DNA from: Wuchereria bancrofti
Taxonomy: Eukaryota > Nematoda > Chromadorea > Rhabditida > Onchocercidae
NCBI GenBank assembly: GCA_005281725.1
Contig: SSBO01000012.1
Coordinates: 18,332,561-18,396,560 of the forward strand
Length of the DNA: 64,000 nucleotides
Direction: 5' to 3'
In this document: one piece after another, positions 12,901 to 24,900 of the stretch
Layout: every line of letters begins with the position of its first letter
Position numbering within the stretch: position 1 is the first letter of the stretch
Notes under the pieces: model-generated
Told to the model about the DNA's origin: nothing
Seen by the model: the letters and a program-made list of their open reading frames with translations, nothing else
Databases searched by the model: none
Translations under genes and position numbers: made by a program

Positions 12901-15900
12901 GTGATTTAAACAGAGAATAAATTACCGTTGTGAAGAGAGAGCTGAATCTATCTCCTGGAGTGCACCAAATTTTCCTTCTTCTCTTGCTCGCATGTAATTG
13001 GATGTCCGTTGTGGTGCCGTCGACAAAAACATTGGTTCCATATCGCGATCTCTGGAATTTCGGCATCAACAATTGTAACTGCCATTACTACATCATTCCT
13101 CTATTATTTCTATCATTCTTTCAGCTTTTATTTCCCATTATAAAACTTTGTTTGTTGGCAAGAAAAAACTAATCGAAAATATCCAAGACATAATTAGTNA
13201 GGTGAAGGACTTGAGGGTTTCGACTGAGACAACTCAAATTCGTCGCGGTCCAGTGTTTGCATTGATTGCAAGTTGTCTTTTATCGCTTTACGTACTCCTC
13301 CTCGTTTTTCCTGCTTTTATTTAGCAAAGTTAAATAAGAAACTAGAAAACTTGAATTATTTGTTTTCACTTAATCAATTTGTTATATGTGGATCAAATAG
13401 GGAAATAAAAATTAAAAATGATTCAAACCTAAATATTCCTATTTGTGGCAAAAATGCTTAAATGTGAGAGAATTCCAAAAGATATAATAATTTAATTATT
13501 TTTATCTCTAAAAACGCCAGAATATCAATTACGAAAGCTTTCTGAAAACCTTTTAAAAAAAAGACAATTCCTCTTAGATATTCTGTGAAGCGATTGCGTG
13601 AAAGGTATAAAGACGGTTAACTTAAATCCATAAATCCAACCAATCAAAAATTATCTAATTAACTCCACAGCGTCTTATAGACCTGTCAAGGATGATTCCA
13701 AAATTTGACAAAACATAGTCTGACAAAAAGTAAAAAATAAAAACTCCTCACTACATGTTTGGAAAATCACGTTTTTTCTAATCTTAAATTTAATTAGACA
13801 TACGTCGAATTCTTCTTCGTGTTGGATTTTTTGTTCCTGAAGCTTCCGTCGTATTCCTGGCATCAGTGCTGCTTCCTCCACAGAATCTGTTATGTGGCAT
13901 TCGCGTTCGTTACAGTCGAATTTTAGTGGGCTAAAATAATAGATATTATCACTTCGTAAAACAAAATATAATTAACAGCCAAGAGAAAAAGATTTTTAGA
14001 AAGAAATTAAAAAGTTGCGAGATACAAATGACTGTTTTCTACAGATTCTCGTTAATCAAGGTTAACAAAAGAAATCCAACATTCTCCCTTGCATCTTAAA
14101 TTGTCTCATACTGATGGAATTTTAAAAATTAAAAAATAGAAATTGTAAAATTTCAAATTCTTGAATATTATTAAGAATGTCAGATACTACACTAGTGGCG
14201 TAAAGCGTAAAACGAATATATCAGTAAAATGAGATAATATGATAAATCAAACATATTCAATTCAATACCAAACAAAAAGAAAGCAAAAAAATAGGGTCAA
14301 AACATCACAAGTCATCATATTATTATGGGTCATCATTCCAATAACAACAAAATTTATAGTCTGTTTGGCTCACCTACTTTGGAACTGCTCAGACCTAGAA
14401 CTGGATGATAACAAGATAGACAAAAAAGGAAGTGGAGATAGTAGAAACAAAAATGGAAAAGATGGAAACTATTATTAGCAAAATCTGAAAACTGATAAAT
14501 TAATAATTTTTCTTTGTCCTTATCATCTAATATCTGCTGTCACTGTCAAGATTGTCGAAGTCACTGTTGTCATAATTGATATGTAAAAATAAGAGAGGTG
14601 ATTTAAACAGAGAATAAATTACCGTTGTGAAGAGAGAGCTGAATCTATCTCCTGGAGTGCACCAAATTTTCCTTCTTCTCTTGCTCGCATGTAATTGGAT
14701 GTCCGTTGTGGTGCCGTCGACAAAAACATTGGTTCCATATCGCGATCTCTGGAATTTCGGCATCAACAATTGTAACTGCCATTACTACATCATTCCTCTA
14801 TTATTTCTATCATTCTTTCAGCTTTTATTTCCCATTATAAAACTTTGTTTGTTGGCAAGAAAAAACTAATCGAAAATATCCAAGACATAATTAGTAGGTT
14901 TTTTTCATATCAAAACTAGTTTTTTCTTTAATTTTACGTTATTTATAAAATGTAAAGGGATGTATGCGACATATATACTCACACATGCATACATAAGTTG
15001 ACCTATTCACTTGTAATAAGATTTACAATTACCTGTTCAAAGTCTGAAATGGTTCTTCAACGGGTCGTGACAAATCGAAACATCGTTCGTCATCCTTCCC
15101 TGCATTTATATTACGATAACTTTGTTCACCAGCACCTTGAAAATGATAACTGTTATTTTTCCCAAGACTACACTTTTAAGTTTTTGAAGGGAATTCTGCA
15201 CAGCTCATTATGCTATTGTTTAACAACTGACAAAAGACGGTGGTAGTTGAATATGTAATGCCGAAACGAGACACTTGAAAAGTCGCAGAAAGTTCACAAA
15301 ATTCAGGAAACAAGTTTGCGACAAGAGGCAGAATATCTTTCAAATGCGAAATACAAGAAATGGATCAGTTGAGGCAGCCACTTAAGAAAGAGACGAAAAA
15401 ACAAAAGAAATGATGCTCTTCCGGATATCACCTGTATGCTGATGATTCTCTCCCATTTCCGCTTTCCCACCTTTAACTGATTTTTTCAGATAGCATGCAG
15501 TATTCGCATCTACCTTCTCAATTGACTCCCAACTTTGCGGCAATCGTTCCATTTCCTCGGATCGCTCCAAGACTGTTGCTGATGGAGTGAAAATTTTTTG
15601 TGATGCTTTTTGTTGTCTGTCAGTCGTATTATCTGATATAAGCCGACCATAAGATGCTATTACTGGAGCTTCAAAGCTTGGTCCTTTAACTGTCCCCAGT
15701 AATTCATCTTCATGTTTCAAATATCCATTGGAACAGAGTTGATCTAAATCGTATTTATTTCTAAGGTATCCACCAGATGGTATTGCGTCATGCATCGAAG
15801 AACTATAAGATTCGGAAGTTGTTTTAATCAAATCAATATCATTTTTCGATATTTTAGTTCCATCTGATTTCATCGATTCTTCACCAAAATATTGTAGTTG

Positions 15901-18900
15901 CGTTTGTCTTTGGTCTGTTGACTCAACACTTCCCGTACCGTATTGTCGAACACTGTAGCTACTTGAATCCAAATCATGATATTCACTTGAAAATTTAGGA
16001 TCATAGCTTCGACTATCTGTTATAAAACTACTGCCACTTTCCAACTGACTGAATGATTTGACCCTATCTTTAGTGTCATAGTCTATAATTCTTGATGAAG
16101 GTATTCGAGAATCTTCCAAAAACGATAGGTAACTATGTGAACCTGCACGTAGATCACTGGGGTCAGATGGTACTGATGAAGTCAGTTCTTTGGATTTCGG
16201 AATTTCAAAAGCCCTGACTTCTGTATACATTGTTGGTGTAGCAGTTCGTTCATCATGTGGCAAATTCGTCATTGTTCCTTTTGCATACTCATATGTCCTA
16301 GCCGGTGATACATTGTTATAACGTGTTTCGGCTGTATAGGTGGACGTCACGATACCTCGTCCATCATCTGCAATTGCAATACACTGTCTCTATCTACTTC
16401 ACTGCATATCTCTTTTTATTTAATGTGCAATTTCATTTAAATCAATGTAATCACAAGTACAAACCTGTAAAAGTTCGACTACTGACTGTTTGACCAGATG
16501 TGACATTAGCACCAGCAACTGTACCATTGCCATACTGGGCCACCATATAACCTAGTCGATCATCTTTCTTATCAATTAAACTTGAAGATGTTTGATCAGT
16601 TTCTCGTTCTTTTTCTCGTGCTAGTGGATCGTAATCATCAATTTTTCGTAACCTAAATTATACAAGCTTTATCCAACAGCAAATAAAAAGAAAAAACCAA
16701 AAGTTGAAAGGTAAGTGAATCAAGATTTTTCATTTCAGACAAGCTGAATCTATTGAAAATGCATATTTCAAGTCCGAAACTTCTCAAATTTTTGACCATT
16801 TTTGTAGTTTTCCAAAAGTGACAGAATAAATCAGCATGAAAAATCTTTCACCATCAACTATTGATAAATGTAAATGGATGAAGACTCGTTGACTATTTTT
16901 TGCTTCATTTATACAAAAACTATGAAAGATAAAATCTCTTTTTAACTTCATGGAATTTGAGTCGAAGCAATAGTGGAACAATAATTTTAGAGACATATGT
17001 GAAGTTTAACAGTCAAATAGCGCCTTGAGCTCTTCCAGTCCATCTTCTAAAAATATGATGACAGAATTCTTAATAACACACCTATACCGATTTTCAGTGA
17101 TAAGAGGAGCAGTTTTGGGTTCGGCTTTTCGTAACAAATCTGGTGATTTAGGTTGTTCTGGAAGAGTTGATCGATCACGTGACTTTTCTCTTGTGTGTTT
17201 CAGGAAGGCGGAAGAACCGGATGATTCAGCACCATCTTCCATGGATAAACCACAAGCTGCCGGCTTTTGCACTGCAAAATAGGGTTTTTATAAAGGATTG
17301 TGGTTGCGAAAACTTGAAACGCTGCTCATGAATCTTTCATATAACTGGAAGTTATCAAATTTTTTCCCTGCATTAACTGTTTCTCAATCATAGTTTAATT
17401 GAAATCATGAAATGTCAGCTGGAAGCAAGAACAGAAGCTTTCAACAGGGATCAGATTTGTTATCATCCCAATTACAAATCTGACGATTACGATACTCTTC
17501 ACTCAGAAATTTAATCAGTATTTCTTAATACGGTTAAACCTGAACGAATGAATTAATGGATATTTTCCTTATATAACAGAATAAGTGAGCATTCCATCAA
17601 AATGATGCAGAATTTATCAGATAAACATTTCTAGCATGAATGGACAAATGGAAACATTAAACTGGTTAATCTTTTTTTGTATCTCTTTAACGTATATGAA
17701 GATTTGAACATCTCGCCCTCTTCACCACATTTTGGATAAATTAAAAAAAAAATTCTATAAAATAGCTCCAAACATGCAACAAAATAGTAAACAAGTAGAG
17801 AAGATGATAAGAGAGAAGTCAATACTTTGGTATGATGAGCTTATCTATTGTGTGGTAATATTTAACAGAAGAAAACTTAGAATTAACCCATAACAGAATT
17901 GAGAAATTAATTTGTCATATACAATATAAATCTGTCTTTCTGTTTCTGTTACTGTTTCAAAATTTAGAAAATGCATGAATAAGGTAACTGGGCAACAACT
18001 TTTTCCTTCTTTATATGCCCGCTTTTACTGATTACTTAATATGGCGATGACAAAGAATGTATGATACAATCCATTCGATTTGCACCACTAACCCACCCAG
18101 GTGTTAAGGGTTTTAATGTACTAAAAGAGGACTTAATATTTATTTTGAAATATTTATGAGAGGCATATTTATCTAATTTTGATGGAAAACTTTGCGTAAG
18201 GACAAGCATAAGGAAATTGTTTGGAATGCAACTGTCAACTGTCAGTTTTTGATTCACTGAGGAAAAAGATTAAAAACGCCGCCGGAGAGGAGAAAAAATT
18301 AACAATGAAAAACTAAAAACGCAAGCAAAGATATATTTATAGGTCTAAATTATACAAATTAAAAACCAGGCAAGGATACCAGCAATTTCTAATCTAATAT
18401 TCGTTTTGCAAACACAAATGCCCGCTATATTTTTTCTTTTTTCTAAAATACTTCCTCGATTATCAAAAATTTTTTAAGGTGNGCAAGCAAAGATATATTT
18501 ATAGGTCTAAATTATACAAATTAAAAACCAGGCAAGGATACCAGCAATTTCTAATCTAATATTCGTTTTGCAAACACAAATGCCCGCTATATTTTTTCTT
18601 TTTTCTAAAATACTTCCTCGATTATCAAAAATTTTTTAAGGTGAAATTACTTCTGTCATCTACTGCTTTGTGCGGATTTTTTTATAACTGCATTATGAGG
18701 GACAGCAACACTACAATACATCAGTCATTCTGGAGAAAATTTGGGTGCAGATTAACACTTCCCTCACTGATGATTATTTCACGAAAACCGGATAACGAGG
18801 ACCAGTTTATAACTAATGCACACCTCGTGCCATTAGGTTGAAATACTGAGCAACAATAGCTGATGACATCAAAACATGACATTACAACTATTATCTATCT

Positions 18901-21900
18901 TATAACATAGTGAATATCAACTTTTTGCATATTGTGTCTTTAAAATCATATATGTAAAAGTTCGCATATTTGTTTATTTTTAGACAAATAAATGAAATAC
19001 ATCAGTAAAGAAAACTATAATCTGTCGGGAAATGACCTATTTCAAATCAAAAATATTACTGCCACTGAAGATGGATGCAATAATGTGAGTAGGGGAATAT
19101 TACGAGAAAAACTTCTACGAGACTTCTGGTAGGCTTTACACAATGAATTATTTGCCAGTCAGATTACTTAGTGACACGATATATTATGTTCAATTTTCAA
19201 TCAGTTGTAAATTTTTCTGCATTATTACTGATAAGTTTCTTCGCTATATCAGTCGAGAATGAAGAATTTGGTTTTTACCATAGTCATTATTCTATTAATT
19301 GGCTACATTTTAATGAATATTTGCTATACCTAAATCATAATGATACTTCCATATGCTAAGAAGTTCACATTAAGCTTTATTAATTTTCTGAAATTAATTC
19401 AACTAAAAATACAAGTTTTTAAACTTCGATAACCTGGGGATGAAGATGTGATTGTCGCTGTCTGTTGCGAAATTATAGATGTTGAAACACTCTGACCAAC
19501 CTGCTTCGGTAAAATATCAACACGAATAGGACACCCTGAAAAATAAATCAATACATTTGTTGCAGTGTCAGCAGAAAAAAGTATCATCGATGTACATGAA
19601 GATTTCTTTTTCTGAAGATTCTCATAAGTATTAAATACAGATTATGTCCATTTTAAAATTGCTATTACAATTGTTACAGCTCAGTCTATATTGGATTTGA
19701 TATCATTTGAATATATCATCAGAATGAAAAATTAATGGAATGGTACTTCTCAATAGCAATTCTATGAAATGTAGTATTAGACTGAATGAATATTTGTAGG
19801 ACAAAGATAATAAACAATTTGATAACAAAGATAATAAAGTCATTTAATAAGATCCATAATTTTGATCAGAATTTGAAATTTTATAACATTTCATACCGAA
19901 AAATATTCAGCGCTTCTACAAGCTAAAAGATTTATCGATGGCAAATGATCGACAGATAGATTCAATGATACGTACAGGAAACGAAGAAGCAGTCGTATAA
20001 AACAAGAAATAGAAAAAATAATAAAGTTTGATTTAGAAAATATAATAGGAGGAGTAGAATATCATCTCAGCATTGAAATCTATCTGCTTTAATGATAAAG
20101 CGCACACACTGATTCAAATGCGCTTCCTTCAAGAAAAAAAAATTCAAGATAGAAAATAAATTCGACTATTATCTCTCATCTGCAAGGTTTTTTAAAAGTC
20201 TTCATCACACTGATTTCCAAGGCAAAGTAAATTCATGAAAGTTCTTCAATGATTAAAAATGTTTTTGTCCAAACCGTCATCTTTGTAACAGAATTCAAAT
20301 GCAGACTTCACTTAACACAATTAGAAACATTCCAAACTTACTTTATTAAAATAAACGTCTATTTAGATAGATTTTAACAGAATCTATAGAAAACTTATTA
20401 TATATAACAAAAAATGAAGGATAAATAAATGTGTTCAATCGCGGGATGAAAAGAAACGGAGCACGGAGATAAAAATAAATATTTACAGACCCCTGAAAGA
20501 ATAATTTGTCATCTCTCTTTATGTTGCTGCCGAATGAATGGAGAAGTTATAACAGGAAATATTGCGTTCGCAAAAAGTAGACTAACTATGGTCTTTCTCC
20601 TGACTGAAACAACTTTCAGTCAATAACTCATTTTTGAATCATTTCATTTATTTGTCCACCCTAATATTTATTGACTAACATGATGTTTATTTGCTTATTT
20701 AATCAATTACGGCTTATTTCATTTACTTTTTATGCAATAAAATTTGTTAACTCACTGATCTCATTTTAATTTGAATGTTTTACTCTATTCTTTACAGTAT
20801 ATTTCACTGCCAACTTTAGCCCTTTCACTGATAACTTCTATTCATAATGTTACAACATACAAAAATACCATCGCTTCGAATTCAATAAAACATAATTAAA
20901 TTAATCTTTTTAAAAAATGACAACCTTATATGAAATTAATGAAAAGAATTGAAATCAGAAAACATACCCTGTACTTGTTCGCCATTGAATGTTACATCGA
21001 TAACATATTTGCCTGGATATTGTGGAATAAACGTGACCAAACAACGTCCGGCACCTTGCATTTGTACATTATTTGGTACTTTTCCTTGATTAATACTGAT
21101 TTCCAGCTGTCCTTTTCCAGCATCAACTGCATCAACTGCAGGCACAACATATAATTGGGATAGGTAATGTCGTTCTTCACTCATTTTTTAAAAATTAATT
21201 TCAGAATTGTTTCCAGTTACTGTAGCCGAAAAGTTAAAAATAAGGACGTATGGAAAATTCGTCGAGCAAATTAGAATTTCATGAAATTTATACTGTTCCA
21301 TTATCAGATTGAGATGGATCTACAGTAAGCAAATAACTCAGCAGAATAAACGTTCTATTAATAGTTGGAAAAAAAAAGATGTACTAATGAAGACACAAAG
21401 AATATCAGAACTAATAAGATGATCGATAACCATCGATAAGTAAATTCAGTATGAAATTTTTTGCTCAGATTAAATGCATAGACAACGTTACTTTTGCTGT
21501 CACTGTTGCTGTTGTGGATAATACACTGCGCAGTTAACAGATGAGAAGATAATGTTTTAGGTACTATTAGTGATAACGGTGATGATATTATTCGATCAAC
21601 ACTGTCTAGTGTTGACAACAGTGTTGATGATGGGAGGGAATGACAGTAATTGGTTGACAGTGACTACTTCTATGCAAAATATTCCAGTACTGATAGGCAG
21701 TGCGCTACTACCTGTCAACCAACCAGCAGCGCCCAGAAAGCAGCTTCCTACTTTGTGGCACAATACCGCAATGACTGTTGCTTTCCTTTCATCGACTGAT
21801 GGTGACACAAAATGCATAGATGGATGAAAGAGGGAGAATGACAGCATAAAGAACAAAGTGAGCTGTTCCTCCTTCGACACCTACAAACTACTGCAGGAAC

Positions 21901-24900
21901 TAAACTCGATAATGCGGTAATTAAAAGAAGCAAAAACGGAACAACGTGACAGGGAGATGTCCAAGTTTGAGCTAACAAGTTACCGATGTGTGCAAAAACT
22001 GTTGAAGTAATAGATGCCACGATAGAAAAGGGTAACTTGCATATTCCCATATGTTTGTAAGCTTCGACAATTGACCGGACAAATGAATCTAAGTAGAGAG
22101 AGAGAGAGAGCGAGTGGCTTAAGCTTCGAGAATTTAGATGGCTGGTATAAAAGGTTCGCAGACTTGAACGTTTCCTAAACCTAAAGAATAATTTCATCAC
22201 CAAAAAACCGATAGTTTTTTTTTTTTTTTTTTTAGAAGAGAGTTTTTTTGTTGATTTGCCATGTAAATGAGCATAAATTCTGCATCAAAACTTTTAATCG
22301 ATTGAAGAGTCATAGGTCACAGGTTGATTCTTAGTTAAGATTAAAGAAAGCTTTTCAGTATCTTTTTATTTTACTACTAAAGAAAAGAAATATGTGTTGT
22401 TATTCCTTCCCGCATTTTCTACTGTTCCGCTTCATAATTGCTGGAAGCAGCTAAAGTGTTATCAGCATTGACAATAACGCTTATTACTTTTCTTTCCAAT
22501 CATCTCAAAAGTAACATTTCATAGCGATCTCTTCAAAGAAATTACGGAACGCTTTTAGGAATCATATGCGCTCCTAGGCTTCTCATTCCTTCCAAAGTTC
22601 GATTCTATCCCACTTTCCAACATCTATTCATTATTAAGCTTAAAATAGTTTCTTGTTCTTAACAACTCCCATCAAATAAACGTGGAACTACTTTACTTCA
22701 ATTATTATTAAGTGAAAAGTGTTAAATATCAATTCAACATTACTTGCTGAGTGAAATGATGTATGTTCGTAAAACATAACATAACAAAAGAAACGGTCTA
22801 ATGTTAGTTGCAGTGATAAGATAAGCAGAATAGGAGAGTGATATGAAATAAACAAACTACGGTAAAATACGACGTTATGAAAGATAAACAGAAATTATTT
22901 TAACTTTAAACCAGGTAACTTGTTTCACAGAGTTGCATGAAACATTATAACTACAAATTAAAATACACTATCATAGGCACATTGCATGCGAATATGACTA
23001 TAATCAAATTAATATAATACAAAATCTAAAAGCTGTTGAACAATTTTAGATTGTTAAATAAATTTTCATAGTATATATTTATTTTATACATAAAACTACG
23101 CAACACAATTTTGCGTTTGCATTGGTCGAAAAAAAAGAAAAAACCAAAAATATTGTAATGCCAATTATCCTCGATGTTTTTGTATGAACTCTGAGGAAAA
23201 CAATTTCTTGAAGAGTATAATAAAATGAAATCACTTTTACTTTGAAAAAAGTCTAGGCTATCGACCACGCATGAATTCTTAGGTCTTTGTTCGACTTAGA
23301 CTCTGTTAAAGAAAGACTTCAAGAATGAAAAGAGAAAGGCTGATATGTGGAGAAAGAAGTTAGTATATTTTGAACCTAGATGAGATCTGTAATATCACCA
23401 ATGGTATTGAAAAACTTTGATATCTTGTCCACTATTTAGAAATTTTTTTGAACGGAAACATCGAGGTTAATCAATTCAAAAGACGATTTCAGCAAAGTAA
23501 TGGAAAAAATAATACATGCATTTGGAACCAACAAAATATGTGAACATTTTATGAGGAAGTTACCTGTCCTAATTCGTCCTTCATAAAGTAAACAAGGATT
23601 TGCACCGTTATGTAATTATCAACAAATCATCAGTGCATGAAACGAATCCCAGTAAATCTGTCCTTTTTCTGCTCTCACTGACATCACTCAAACTGAATAC
23701 AACAATCCTGCTCCTTTTTATATACAAAAAAATTCAGAGATATTATGAAAAGACAAATGTTGAGGAACAATAAAAAAAACATTCTCTTATTTAAAAGATT
23801 AAAAATTGAAAAATCCTTGAAATATGTCCTGCAACTATATATATATATTACAAACTTTTGTAATGTCATCTGAAATGATTTTCATATGAAATAAATCTAG
23901 TAAGAATTTTCTTTTTTTTAAAGTGAAAGCTCATCAGGCTGCAAACTCGATTTGGATCTGCTCACGTTTTACGATTAAATAAAATTTCCTAAGAAATTTG
24001 GTGGAGTGGATTAAACGACGATTAAGACTAAAATTTTTATTGAAAAATTAAGCATAAAATTAGCCTGCATAGTTCTAGGAGCTTATTGCTCTGAAGTTTG
24101 ACTTTAGAAACTTATAGATCTACCTCTAAGGAAGTTTATCTATGCTGCCTTAAATATAAAATATAATCAATTTTCACCAACAGTGGTTAGCAAAAAAAAC
24201 GACTTTTTAAAATAAAATTTGCTAACAAATTCTTTTTTATTTAAACACAGACCACATTCCTTTTTTTGAATTTAATTATTGGTGGACTTATTTACTGCTT
24301 TGTATTTATGGAAGCGTTTATCCAACTTAGGTGCATTATTATCTGAAGACAGCTCTATAAGTTCCTGGAAGTCAAAATTAACAACCATAAAATTTAAATC
24401 TACAATCAAAATCTTAATCTTAGTTCGGCATTTAATCCATCATTAATATTCGTTCCACCGAAATCGAAGATAGCTTTAACTAGTTGGACCAGTCAAAAAT
24501 TCTTTAATTATATGAAAAATGTTATGCGATCAATATCGCATAAAGTCAGAAGTTTCATTGGATATTATAATCAATACTATCTACTACCATTCCATTTCAC
24601 GTCTCTTTTCTATCCTTTTATAAACTAGCAAGAAACATATTCATTTCCATTACCATTCCAAAACAACAAAGAAGATTTAAATTTTGAGACTTCCAGATTT
24701 TAGACTTAAAAATTGTCTCAAAAAGCTCAAGAAATAATATCAACAAAAATAACAGCGGTGAATAAAGAATTTTAGTTAAAAAAGTCGTAAAGAAAGCGAT
24801 GCTAGTCGAACTCTGTCGCTCAATTCAAATTTCATATTAAAGTGGTTGAAGTAAGACTAAGTAAAGGATAACATAACCTCATTTTAATGAGGGTTATACT

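Noticed and set aside
15382..16350. 322-residue open frame as a stand-alone gene
   Set aside because: Its first codon is GTG; the frame runs in from a cag acceptor and out through a GTGATA donor in the filamin phase. It is an internal exon.
22146..22156. TATA-box-like tataaaagg on the plus strand
   Set aside because: It points away from the filamin gene and no plus-strand gene follows.
21748..22203. 151-residue minus-strand open frame in the longest intron (copy at 45118-45573)
   Set aside because: Composition is Ser/Leu-rich from a GA repeat, it overlaps open frames on the other strand, and nothing matches a known family.
23836..23850. AT dinucleotide runs (also 38487-38508) as an origin or regulatory element
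   Set aside because: Short simple repeats typical of AT-rich noncoding DNA; no further signal.
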